From Bacillota bacterium (GTDB lineage Bacteria > Bacillota_A > Clostridia > DSM-8532), in assembly GCA_023424865.1 (NCBI GenBank), contig JAFADM010000424.1, positions 1 through 11,132 of the forward strand: 11,132 bases of DNA, read 5' to 3'. Position 1 is the stretch's first letter. Each line of letters begins with the position of its first letter. Shown here piece by piece: positions 1 to 6,129 of this stretch. A program made the translations under genes and the position numbers. The notes below the pieces were generated by a model. The model was not told the DNA's origin. It searched no databases and worked only from the letters and a program-made list of their open reading frames with translations.

Positions 1-89
1 GCCAAAATGGCACGCAAGCCAAAGGCCTTGTCGGCGTGGTCAAAAAGCATGGCCGCCATGGCAATGATTTTAAGGTAAAACAGGCTCAT
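1..89 (-). CDS. N-terminal fragment of a TraX-like membrane protein (partial)
   Basis: An open frame of 29 codons runs from an ATG at 89 to the left edge without a stop. The first residues read MSLFYLKIIAMAAMLFDHAD, followed by KAFGLRAIL. A short polar start, then K-I-I-A-M, a hydrophobic stretch and an early D-H pair is how TraX-family integral membrane proteins begin (family knowledge; in the F plasmid TraX acetylates pilin, and chromosomal Firmicute homologues have no settled role). An extended -10 promoter lies 33 bases upstream on the same strand. The ribosome binding site is weak: AAAGGA and AGGA sit more than 10 bases from the ATG. The fragment is too short to be sure of the family. 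It could be another small multi-pass membrane protein. Confidence 0.4.
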   Translation of the reverse strand, partial: MSLFYLKIIAMAAMLFDHADKAFGLRAIL

Positions 90-121
90 AGGAAGGCTTT
101 GTCCTTTCCTTTATTTCATTC

Positions 122-130
122 ATTATACCA
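122..130 (-). promoter_or_regulatory. Extended -10 promoter for the left-edge gene
   Basis: On the minus strand the sequence reads TGTGGTATAAT, an extended -10 (TG-N-TATAAT, hexamer at 122-127). No good -35 is found 17 bases upstream, as is usual for extended -10 promoters. It lies between the glutathione peroxidase stop and the left-edge gene start, so that gene need not depend on read-through. An inverted repeat GGAAGGC (91-97) / GCCTTCC (141-147) brackets the -10 region. Confidence 0.4.
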
Positions 131-164
131 CAGGAATCAGGCCTTCCCATTTATTTCTGACAGC

Positions 165-647
165 TTAAGCTTTGGGAAGCTGTTTCTTTATTACTTCTTC
201 CATTTTTGAAGGCGGTGTGACCGGAGAAAAGCGATCCACCACTTTACCTTCCGGACTTACAATGAATTTGGTAAAATTCCATTTAATGGTCTTCCCAAAA
301 TAGCCCGGCGCGTTTTCCTTTAAATAATGGAAAACCGGATGGGTGTTGGGACCATTCACTTCTACCTTGGAAAATAACGGGAAGGTGACGCCATAATTCA
401 AGGAACAAAAGGATGCTATCTCCTCATCATTTCCAGGCTCCTGGTGAGCGAACTGATCGCAGGGAAAAGCCAGAATTTCAAGCCCCTTGTCACTGTACTT
501 CTCATAAAGGGTTTGAAGCTCCTTGTACTGAGGTGTAAAGCCGCATTTGGACGCCGTATTGACAACAATGAGCGCCTTGCCCTTAAAATGAGACAGTTCA
601 ACTTCCTTACCGGTCTTGTCCTTTGCCTTGAGTGCATAAAGATTCAT
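165..647 (-). CDS. Glutathione peroxidase family protein, Cys type, probably thioredoxin-dependent
   Basis: A 160-residue cytosolic peroxidase of the GPx/BtuE family, the usual length for bacterial members. It reduces hydrogen or lipid peroxides. Visible motifs in order: N-T-A-S-K-C-G-F with peroxidatic Cys35 (Cys where mammalian enzymes have selenocysteine), the LAFPCDQF signature near 59-66 (D64 where Asn is usual), QEPGNDEEI, and W123-N124 of the catalytic tetrad in IKWNFTKF. Cys81 in the segment FCSLNYGVTFP sits where the resolving Cys of yeast Gpx3-type enzymes lies. By family knowledge this points to thioredoxin rather than glutathione as reductant. The gene is monocistronic with its own promoter upstream. 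The start has a GAGAGGG ribosome binding site six bases away. Confidence 0.93.
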   Translation of the reverse strand: MNLYALKAKDKTGKEVELSHFKGKALIVVNTASKCGFTPQYKELQTLYEKYSDKGLEILAFPCDQFAHQEPGNDEEIASFCSLNYGVTFPLFSKVEVNGPNTHPVFHYLKENAPGYFGKTIKWNFTKFIVSPEGKVVDRFSPVTPPSKMEEVIKKQLPKA

Positions 648-713
648 AAAAAACCCTCTCTCAATTATTTTTATTATATTTGTTCAAATTTAATTTTATC
701 AAATATATATTAC

Positions 714-743
714 ACTATATCAAACTCTTTTTCAACATGTCAA
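714..743 (-). promoter_or_regulatory. Promoter for the glutathione peroxidase gene
   Basis: The minus strand carries TTGACA (738-743), an 18-base spacer and TATAGT (714-719), a near-consensus vegetative promoter. This gives a leader of about 60 A/T-rich bases before the ATG at 647. No PerR-like or other oxidative-stress box stands out by eye. Confidence 0.55.
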
Positions 744-845
744 TTCCTTCTTATTATTTTCTAATCAAAATATAATAATGCCCGAAATCCTGCACCAAAT
801 CAGCCCAATAAGGCATCATAACAGGCTTGCATAAGCCTCCGCCTC

Positions 846-884
846 TTGAATAATCACTAAAGTATGACATAATGAGGTCATACT
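846..884 (+). promoter_or_regulatory. Operator-like palindrome over a candidate promoter of the phasin-ubiB-HD operon
   Basis: A perfect inverted repeat, AGTATGAC (861-868), eight-base spacer, GTCATACT (877-884), lies 66 bases before the phasin start. It overlaps a weak candidate promoter, TTGAAT (846-851), 16-base spacer, CATAAT (868-873). A 24-bp dyad over a -10 element is the usual arrangement for a dimeric repressor. In RNA the same bases could form an 8-bp hairpin, but no T tract follows, so a terminator is less likely. The rest of 744-949 shows no gene. Confidence 0.4.
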
Positions 885-949
885 GGGTTCTTGAATAAAT
901 TTGCCCTGTATCAAAAAAAATAGTATGCATGGAAGGAGATGAAGGCTTT

Positions 950-1273
950 ATGAAGGAGCTTTTAGAAAAATCAATTCAATTCGGAGTAGGACTCTTTGCT
1001 TTTTCAAAGGAGAAGGTTGAGGAATTCGTAGACGATATGGTAGGCAGAGGTGAAATCGCCAGCAAGGATGCCCGCCAATTTGCTAACGATCTTGTGAAAA
1101 AGGGTGAGGAACAGAAAAAAGCGGTTGAAGGCCTTATCCGCAACGAGGTTTCCAAAGCCTTGGATTCTTTGAGTATTGCAAGAAAAGAAGATATGGTTAG
1201 CAGAGATGATATAAAGGACATTGTAAGAGAAGTGCTTGCAGAGAGCTTTAAAATCGACAAAAAGACGGATTAG
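950..1273 (+). CDS. Phasin-family small coiled-coil protein
   Basis: A 107-residue, strongly charged helical protein. An initial amphipathic or hydrophobic segment (residues 1-20, FGVGLFAFSKEK) is followed by long heptad-like helices rich in Lys and Glu. The order matches the short Firmicute phasin-like proteins of the polyhydroxyalkanoate granule-associated superfamily: K-E-K-V-E-E-F-V-D-D-M-V, then R-G-E, then a second K-K-G-E-E helix. The ATG at 950 is preferred over the in-frame ATG at 929, because AAGGAG at 933-938 precedes 950 by 11 bases and would lie inside the gene if 929 were used. The stop is 14 bases before the UbiB-family start, so the two are almost surely co-transcribed. No PHA synthase is in the window. 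A role as a membrane- or kinase-associated scaffold is as likely as granule coating (inference). Confidence 0.75.
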   Translation: MKELLEKSIQFGVGLFAFSKEKVEEFVDDMVGRGEIASKDARQFANDLVKKGEEQKKAVEGLIRNEVSKALDSLSIARKEDMVSRDDIKDIVREVLAESFKIDKKTD

Positions 1274-1287
1274 GAGACGATTTCATC

Positions 1288-2985
1288 GTGTATAAGCCCG
1301 CTCATGCCAGGAGAAATGCCGAAATACTGTCTACCTTCACCCGGTATGGCTTTGGATATCTTTTAGGAAAGCTGGGGCTCAAGGGAAAGGGAAGGGCCAG
1401 CAAAGCCTCCACAGCCGAGGGGCTGGAGGAGCAGCTGGCCCATAATCCCGGCACTAAGGGATCGTCAGGCAAAAGATTTCGGCTTGCCCTGGAAGAGCTG
1501 GGGCCAACCTTTATTAAAATCGGACAAATTCTCAGCACCCGGGCGGACCTTCTCCCCCCGGACATCCTGAACGAGCTTAAGCTGCTTCAGGATTCGGTGC
1601 ATCCCTTTCCTTTCGAGGAAGCACGAGCCGTAATTGAAGCAGAATTCAAGGAAAAGCTGGAAAACGTCTATAAGGAGTTTGATCCCAAGCCCGTGGCAGC
1701 CGCCTCCATTTCTCAGGTACACAGAGCATGGCTCTTTTCTGGGAAAGAGGTAGCCGTGAAGGTCCAGCGGCCAGGGATAGAAAGCCAGATTCGGATTGAT
1801 CTTGAGATCCTCAAAAATCTGGCAGGCCTTATAAACAGGCATACCAGGCTGGGACTTTATTATGATTTTTCGGGCATGGTGGCGGAATTTGAGAAAACCC
1901 TTCTTAATGAACTCGATTTTACCAAAGAAGGGAAGAATGCCGATACTTTCCGGCAAAACCTGGCATGGGACGAGGGTATTACCGTTCCCGACATCAAATG
2001 GCTGTATACCACCAAAAGAGTACTCACCATGGAATATATGCGGGGTGTCAGTGTAAAGGATTTGACTACCCTCGATAAATGGGGGCTTGATAAAAACAAG
2101 CTTGGAGAACGCATCTCTGCCTCCATTATTAATCAAATTCTGAGGGACGGTTTCTTTCATGCGGATCCCCATCCGGGTAATGTCCGGATTCTGGAGGACG
2201 GCACTATAATCTTTCTGGATTTGGGCATGGTGGGCCGTTTAAGCGATCGAAAAAAAGAAATGATAACCCACTTCTTTATCGGTTTTGCAACTATGGATGC
2301 AAACCTGGTGGTGGAGTCCATCCTGGATTTGGACGCCATGCCGGATAAAAGCCGGCTTCCGGCGTTTGAACGGGATGTTAACCGGCTGATGGAAAAATAT
2401 ATGACCATGCCCATGAACGAAATTAAGGCAGAGTCTCTTTTTACGGATGTCTTTACTCTTGCTTACGGGGATCATATCCGAATTCCACAGGAGTTTACTT
2501 TTATCGGCAAGACCATGGTCACGCTTCAGGGCCTTTTGGAAAAGCTGGCCCCTGAGCTCAATCCCATCGCCGTTGCCGAGCCTATTGCAAAAAAGCTCAT
2601 TTTACAGTCCTTTTCATTTAAAAATACAAAAAAGCAGCTCACTAAAAGTCTTTTTGACTATCGAAGGCTGATGATTGAGCTTCCCACCGTGGTGAGAAGC
2701 TTAATGGGAAAAGCTGAAAATGGAAGCCTTGAGCTGCACTTGTCGCTTAAGGATGGAGATAAGCTGCAGCATCGGATCGAGCGTTTATTTAATAGAATAT
2801 CTTTTAGTGTCATTCTGCTTTCAATAAGCATAATAATAGCCGGAATACTTATTAGCTCCGGACTCAGCGCCAACACGGGCGAAGAGATGTATGCGCTGAA
2901 CCTTATTGCTCTGAAAGCGGGATTGGTACTGGCAGTCGTTATTATTTTAGGCTTGCTGATTTCTATGTTCCGCTCGCGCAGGTAA
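1288..2985 (+). CDS. ABC1/AarF/UbiB-family atypical kinase, membrane-anchored
   Basis: A 565-residue member of the ABC1/UbiB protein-kinase-like family. By family knowledge these proteins bind ATP and support quinone or lipid metabolism at the membrane. Hallmarks in order: the KxGQ motif (KIGQ, 77-80) in LGPTFIKIGQ; the Ala-rich loop AAAS (137-140) replacing the kinase P-loop; ATP-site Lys158 in VAVKVQRPG; the catalytic stretch HADPHPGN (291-298); the metal-binding DLG (311-313) in place of DFG; and two C-terminal hydrophobic helices (about 504-526 and 541-560) ending in basic RSRR. The start is a GTG with AGGAG 11 bases upstream. The first downstream ATG would remove conserved sequence. The gene follows the phasin closely and precedes the HD gene by 40 bases. 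Confidence 0.93.
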   Translation: MYKPAHARRNAEILSTFTRYGFGYLLGKLGLKGKGRASKASTAEGLEEQLAHNPGTKGSSGKRFRLALEELGPTFIKIGQILSTRADLLPPDILNELKLLQDSVHPFPFEEARAVIEAEFKEKLENVYKEFDPKPVAAASISQVHRAWLFSGKEVAVKVQRPGIESQIRIDLEILKNLAGLINRHTRLGLYYDFSGMVAEFEKTLLNELDFTKEGKNADTFRQNLAWDEGITVPDIKWLYTTKRVLTMEYMRGVSVKDLTTLDKWGLDKNKLGERISASIINQILRDGFFHADPHPGNVRILEDGTIIFLDLGMVGRLSDRKKEMITHFFIGFATMDANLVVESILDLDAMPDKSRLPAFERDVNRLMEKYMTMPMNEIKAESLFTDVFTLAYGDHIRIPQEFTFIGKTMVTLQGLLEKLAPELNPIAVAEPIAKKLILQSFSFKNTKKQLTKSLFDYRRLMIELPTVVRSLMGKAENGSLELHLSLKDGDKLQHRIERLFNRISFSVILLSISIIIAGILISSGLSANTGEEMYALNLIALKAGLVLAVVIILGLLISMFRSRR

Positions 2986-3025
2986 AGGGTAAAGGGGAGT
3001 TCTTGGGGCCGGGAAGGAATGACAG

Positions 3026-3544
3026 ATGACAACAGGATCAAGCAACACACCATCCATTTCCCAATGGGATAAGGATTTTATTGAATGCATAAAGGGTATT
3101 GCACTTCATCCGGCTGTACGTTCCATGGAGAATTTTATACAGCACGGACGGACCAATTGCTATGATCATTCGCTTTATGTAGCCTATCTGAGCTATATTC
3201 GATGCAGAAGGGCCGGACTTGACTGGCGTTCGGCTGCAAGAGGCGGTATGCTCCACGATTTTTTTCTTTATGACCGCCGCATCAACAAGCCTGAAAAAAC
3301 TTTTCATGGAACCCTTCATCCAAAGGTAGCTTTAAAAAACGCGCAAAAATACTTTTCGATTAATGCCATGGAAAAGGACATTATTGAGAAGCACATGTGG
3401 CCCTTTTCACGGGTAGCACCTCTCTACAGGGAAACAATGGTAGTTATGGGAGTTGATAAATACTGTGCTTTTATGGAAGGAAGCCGGTTAGGCAGTCTGC
3501 ATGAGGTAAGGCGGCTCAGAAAGCTGCTACATTTATTGCATTGA
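3026..3544 (+). CDS. HD-domain protein (predicted metal-dependent phosphohydrolase)
   Basis: A 172-residue soluble protein with the HD superfamily pattern: His48 (in YDHS), the His77-Asp78 pair (in GGMLHDFFLYD), His123 (in EKHMWP) and Asp144 (in MGVDKY). These are the likely metal ligands. The region G-L-D-W-R-S-A-A-R-G-G-M-L-H-D is typical of small clostridial HD proteins, whose substrates are unknown. It is probably the third gene of the operon with the phasin and UbiB-family kinase (40-base gap, AAGG eight bases before the ATG). The last codons and stop lie inside a block that recurs in decayed form near 5316-5406, and the stop overlaps the -35 of the next promoter. Confidence 0.85.
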   Translation: MTTGSSNTPSISQWDKDFIECIKGIALHPAVRSMENFIQHGRTNCYDHSLYVAYLSYIRCRRAGLDWRSAARGGMLHDFFLYDRRINKPEKTFHGTLHPKVALKNAQKYFSINAMEKDIIEKHMWPFSRVAPLYRETMVVMGVDKYCAFMEGSRLGSLHEVRRLRKLLHLLH

Positions 3545-3567
3545 CTCCCTGCAGTACCATTTATAAT
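3541..3567 (+). promoter_or_regulatory. Candidate promoter for the acetyltransferase gene
   Basis: TTGACT (3541-3546) and TATAAT (3562-3567) are separated by 15 bases, shorter than optimal. The -35 overlaps the HD gene stop codon. Transcription would begin near 3574, which makes the downstream ATG at 3613 a better start than the GTG at 3574. The promoter resembles the one at 5397-5425 and lies in the duplicated block. Confidence 0.45.
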
Positions 3568-3612
3568 ATGTAGGTGGAATATGAAGCCTATACAAGCAGA
3601 AAAGAGGCAAAA

Positions 3613-4131
3613 ATGATTTTCGAAACTCAGAGACTCATTTTGCGAGAGCTAACCATGGGTGATCTTGAAAGCCTGCATGAAATCCTTTCGGATCCGGTTT
3701 CAATGATGCATTATCCGGCACCCTTTCCACGTGAAAAGTCAATAGCTTGGATTCAGAGGAATATCGAAAATTATGCAACCTGCGGTTTTGGTCTTTGGGC
3801 TGTCATATTGAAAGATGAGAACCGATTTATCGGTGAATGCGGACTAACTATGCAAAAAATTAATGGCGATTGGGTGCCGGAAATAGGCTATCATATTAAC
3901 AGGATATATACAGGCAAAGGATATGCGACTGAAGCAGCCAAAGCGTGCAGAGATTATGCTTTCAACGTTTTAAAATTTCAAAAAGTCTATTCGTATATGA
4001 AGTATACAAATAGTGCTTCTCAAAAAGTGGCAATAAAAAACGGCATGGAACTTATTACAGAGATACCGGATAAGGTAAACAAAATTACCAGGGTATATGC
4101 TATCACTTTGGAGCAATATTTAGCCCTTTAG
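3613..4131 (+). CDS. GNAT-family N-acetyltransferase (RimJ/RimL type)
   Basis: A 172-residue acetyl-CoA-dependent N-acetyltransferase of the Acetyltransf_3 / RimJ-RimL group. Visible features: the family-typical start FETQRLILRELTMGDLESL, G-L-W-A-V in the central sheet, the acetyl-CoA pyrophosphate-binding loop TGKGYATEAA (100-109), and the C-terminal Y-T-N-S-A-S-Q-K-V-A-I-K-N-G-M segment (131-145), where Asn and the following K-N-G-M are conserved. The natural substrate cannot be read from sequence; small molecules, antibiotics or protein N-termini are all known in the group. The ATG at 3613 is chosen because homologues start with this phrase and because the in-frame GTG at 3574 lies at the predicted transcription start. 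Base composition is more A/T-rich than the flanking operons. Confidence 0.88.
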   Translation: MIFETQRLILRELTMGDLESLHEILSDPVSMMHYPAPFPREKSIAWIQRNIENYATCGFGLWAVILKDENRFIGECGLTMQKINGDWVPEIGYHINRIYTGKGYATEAAKACRDYAFNVLKFQKVYSYMKYTNSASQKVAIKNGMELITEIPDKVNKITRVYAITLEQYLAL

Positions 4132-4135
4132 CTTT

Positions 4136-4166
4136 TTGGTGTGAGTCTTATTGGGTGTGAGTCTTA
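4136..4166. repeat. Tandem direct repeat of about 15 bp
   Basis: GGTGTGAGTCTTA occurs twice, at 4138-4150 and 4154-4166. Including the preceding TT(G) the units are 15 and 16 bases and abut. It lies directly after the acetyltransferase stop in the gap before the convergent HxlR gene. No hairpin terminator with a T run is visible in 4132-4255. A short dyad AGTAAT / ATTACT near 4238-4257 at the HxlR gene end has no T tract. Confidence 0.7.
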
Positions 4167-4255
4167 GCCGATGCGTTCCAATCATTTTAATTAATAAACT
4201 TACCTCTACGTTAACAGCAAACCTCATATATACGGGAAGTAATAACCAAAAATTA

Positions 4256-4591
4256 CTACCGTATTGTTGTCATGTCATGAAAACCGTTACCCCAGATATT
4301 AATTTCTTTCAAAATAGGTATCAATGATTTCCCAAATAGAGATAAAGAATATTCAACACGTACAGGAACTTCGGCATAAACCGTTCTGACAATCAGTCCA
4401 TCTTTTTCAAGGCTTCGCAGTTGAGCAGATAACACTTTTTCTGAAACTTCCGGGAACCGACGACTTAATTCACCGAAACGAAGCTCTCCTTCTGCAAGGT
4501 TCCACAATATTACTACCTTCCATTTACCGCTTATCAGGTAAATCGCAAGCTCCATTGGACAGTTAAATATTTTGCTGTGGTATTCAACCAT
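4256..4591 (-). CDS. HxlR-family winged-helix transcriptional regulator
   Basis: A 111-residue DNA-binding protein of the HxlR/MarR-like family (YodB, HypR, HxlR). It begins with the family phrase around Cys11 (FNCPMELA), the position of the redox-sensing Cys in YodB-type members. SGKWKVVILWNL (21-32) is the HxlR signature. The recognition helix region is SEKVLSAQLRSLEKDGL (50-66), followed by a wing with V-P-V-R-V-E-Y. The ATG at 4591 is preferred over an upstream in-frame ATG at 4633, because a strong AAGGAGGTGG precedes it by about 11 bases and the family N-terminus fits. It is divergent from a nitroreductase gene, the classic YodB/nitroreductase arrangement, so it probably represses that gene and itself in response to electrophiles or quinones (inference from family and context). 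Confidence 0.9.
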   Translation of the reverse strand: MVEYHSKIFNCPMELAIYLISGKWKVVILWNLAEGELRFGELSRRFPEVSEKVLSAQLRSLEKDGLIVRTVYAEVPVRVEYSLSLFGKSLIPILKEINIWGNGFHDMTTIR

Positions 4592-4607
4592 AAAAAGCTT
4601 CCACCTC

Positions 4608-4650
4608 CTTACCAAATAGTAAGAAACGTACAATAAAGTGCGATATTGTA
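4608..4650. promoter_or_regulatory. Two inverted repeats, candidate HxlR operators
   Basis: Two dyads lie in the 131-bp divergent gap: CTTAC (4608-4612), six bases, GTAAG (4619-4623); and TACAATA (4629-4635), eight bases, TATTGTA (4644-4650), a 22-bp perfect 7+7 palindrome. HxlR-family regulators bind such A/T-rich dyads between themselves and their targets (family knowledge). The second repeat lies upstream of a possible nitroreductase -10, TATACT (4673-4678). I could not assign a convincing -35. Confidence 0.5.
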
Positions 4651-4722
4651 AGTTATTCTATTTATAGATTATTATACTTATTGTATATCACAATTTTTTA
4701 AAAAATAAAAGGAGCTGTGAAG

Positions 4723-5298
4723 ATGAATACTTTTATTGAGGTTATATTAACACGAAAGAGTATCCGTAAATTTACAGAAGAAAAAGTTTCAAAAGAAACA
4801 CTTGAGCTTTTATTGACCGCAGCTATGAATGCTCCCTCGGCTTGTAATCAGCAGTCATGGTACTTCATTATAGTCGCAGACCAAGAAAAGCTTAGGAAAC
4901 TTTCAGAACTTCATGATGGTGTTAAATTTGTAAAAGATGCACCGATAGCAGTCATCATCTGCGGTCAACCTAGCGCTGCAATACTTGACTATTATTGGGC
5001 AGACGATTGCGCTGCCGCCACACAGAATCTTCTTCTTGCAGCTCATTCTCTTGGTCTGGGTGCTACCTGGACCGGAATTAACCGCCAAGATTCATTAGCC
5101 GTCCAATTATATCGGGAGAATATTGGTATCCCGAAGCAATATTTTCCATTCGCCATGGTACCCATCGGATATCCCGCAGAGCAGACAGTGTCAAATAATA
5201 AATATGATGAGAAGAAGATTTTATGGGATAAATCTATTGGGCCTGCAGGAGTGGCGGAGCACATCAGTGGCCAACAATACCCGCAGGATCCGTCATAA
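4723..5298 (+). CDS. Nitroreductase-family FMN oxidoreductase
   Basis: A 191-residue FMN-dependent NAD(P)H oxidoreductase of the nitroreductase superfamily. By family knowledge these reduce quinones, nitro-compounds or flavins. Motifs: the N-terminal FMN-phosphate site TRKSIRKF (10-17), the flavin-contact segment APSACNQQSW (37-46), D-A-P-I-A-V in the core strand, and GLGATWTG (111-118), the second FMN-binding loop. The ATG at 4723 is used: AAAAGGAG at 4707-4714 is eight bases away, whereas the in-frame GTG at 4717 is too close to it. It is divergently arranged with an HxlR regulator. No clear terminator follows. An inverted repeat ACGACTA (5304-5310) / TAGTCGT (5334-5340) lacks a T tract. 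Confidence 0.9.
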   Translation: MNTFIEVILTRKSIRKFTEEKVSKETLELLLTAAMNAPSACNQQSWYFIIVADQEKLRKLSELHDGVKFVKDAPIAVIICGQPSAAILDYYWADDCAAATQNLLLAAHSLGLGATWTGINRQDSLAVQLYRENIGIPKQYFPFAMVPIGYPAEQTVSNNKYDEKKILWDKSIGPAGVAEHISGQQYPQDPS

Positions 5299-5315
5299 GC
5301 AAAACGACTAAAGGA

Positions 5316-5406
5316 TTATCAAGGGTTTGCAGGTAGTCGTAGGCAGCGTGAATAAAAAGGTAAAAAGGATTTTGCCGTGCTGTTACAGTTATTGCATTGA
5401 CACCTT
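5316..5406 (+). pseudogene. Decayed second copy of the HD-protein gene 3' end
   Basis: Bases 5379-5406 match 3523-3550, the end of the HD gene and beyond, at 24 of 28 positions, including the 13-mer TTATTGCATTGAC. In frame this copy reads L-L-Q-L-L-H-stop, against L-L-H-L-L-H-stop in the intact gene. Further upstream, shared GGTAA and TAGGCAG (5340-5346 versus 3489-3495) and a phrase F-A-G-S-R, against F-M-E-G-S-R, extend the resemblance. Small indels break the frame (in-frame TAA at 5350). I read it as a frameshifted remnant of about 90 bp. The core match is solid. The extension leftward is by-eye and less certain. Confidence 0.5.
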
Positions 5407-5425
5407 TTGCGGGAATGTCTATAAT
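5397..5425 (+). promoter_or_regulatory. Consensus promoter for the C_GCAxxG_C_C gene
   Basis: TTGACA (5397-5402), exactly 17 bases, TATAAT (5420-5425): a perfect SigA-type promoter. Transcription would start near 5432. This rules out the upstream in-frame TTG at 5397 as the translation start of the next gene. Confidence 0.8.
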
Positions 5426-5495
5426 GTATCTCAAAAGAAACGCATATATAACAAATATATGTAGTATGAATTACAATGAAAGTGAGATGACTGCA

Positions 5496-5942
5496 ATGAT
5501 TACAGCTGAGCGTAAAGCTGAACTGGTGAAACAGGCCGGTGATGAGTTTCAAAAAAGGAGTGTATGTTCGGAGGCCATTTTAAATACCTTTAATCAGGGC
5601 TTAGATCTTGGTTTAAATGAAACGGCAATTAAAATGGCCTCGCCCATGGCTGGCTATGGCAACAGATGCTGCTGCGGTGCCCTAAACGGCGCTGAAATGG
5701 TTATAGGCGCCTTAACAGGCCGCTCCAGTGATAACACGGATTTTAATGATTTTGTTAAATCCTTTGATTTTGCAAAGGAAATGCATGATTCTTTCAGCAA
5801 GGTTTTCGGAGCCTCCTGCTGCAAGATTATTACCAGGAATCAAAACTTCGGAACCCCGGAGCATATGGAAAGCTGCAAGCATCTGGTAGAGGATACGGCA
5901 GGGCTTTTGGTTGACGTAATCAATAATAACAAAATCGCCTGA
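5496..5942 (+). CDS. C_GCAxxG_C_C family protein
   Basis: A 148-residue Cys-rich protein of the C_GCAxxG_C_C (TIGR01909-type) family. It is common in anaerobes, is presumed to act in redox or metal chemistry, and has no settled function. Family cysteines in order: C24 (in SVCSEAIL), the core CGALNG with C60, C109 (in GASCCKI) and C127 (in MESCKHLVEDTAGLL). Oddly, the core is C58-C59-C60, so a Cys replaces the usual Gly before the central Cys, and C108-C109 is also doubled. Possible starts are ATG 5466, 5487 and 5496. I chose 5496 because AGTGAG (5481-5486) is nine bases upstream; 5487 would add three residues. It is transcribed from its own consensus promoter, convergent with gltX. Confidence 0.85.
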   Translation: MITAERKAELVKQAGDEFQKRSVCSEAILNTFNQGLDLGLNETAIKMASPMAGYGNRCCCGALNGAEMVIGALTGRSSDNTDFNDFVKSFDFAKEMHDSFSKVFGASCCKIITRNQNFGTPEHMESCKHLVEDTAGLLVDVINNNKIA

Positions 5943-5960
5943 TACCGCCTCAACTTTACC

Positions 5961-5991
5961 ACGAATCATAACCTGTATAGGTTTCATTCGT
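5961..5991. other. Nested hairpin in the convergent gap
   Basis: ACGAAT (5961-5966) pairs with ATTCGT (5986-5991), and inside it AACCT (5970-5974) pairs with AGGTT (5979-5983) around a GTAT loop. It lies 18 bases after the C_GCAxxG_C_C stop and could protect or end that transcript, but no T run follows. The remainder to about 6086 is A/T-rich with no gene. Confidence 0.35.
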
Positions 5992-6086
5992 AATGTGAAA
6001 AATGAGGGCATAAACCTTACCCTAGCGCTCAATTTAAATTAAATTTTATCAACTACTTAATACTTATATATTTTAACAGGATCAAA

Positions 6087-6129
6087 GGGATCGGTTGGCA
6101 AGGCTATAAAAACCTTGCCAACCGGTCCC
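6087..6129 (-). terminator. Long hairpin at the gltX stop codon, likely terminator
   Basis: A 17-base arm (6087-6103) pairs with 6113-6129 with a single G-T wobble and a nine-base loop, giving a very stable stem. On the gltX strand the first arm encodes the last residues of GltX, the TAG stop lies in the loop (6104-6106), and the second arm follows. Only TTTGATCC follows, a poor T tract. It may be a weak-tail intrinsic terminator, a bidirectional one, or a 3'-end stabiliser. Confidence 0.55.

Noticed and set aside
444..764. Plus-strand open frame opposite the glutathione peroxidase gene
   Set aside because: It is antisense to a well-supported gene and its tail is translated A/T-rich promoter DNA.
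1465..2172. 235-codon open frame on the minus strand
   Set aside because: It lies opposite the conserved UbiB-family kinase core and shows no motif of its own.
5397..5495. Longer form of the C_GCAxxG_C_C protein starting at TTG 5397
   Set aside because: That TTG is the -35 of a perfect promoter, so the region is untranscribed up to about 5432.
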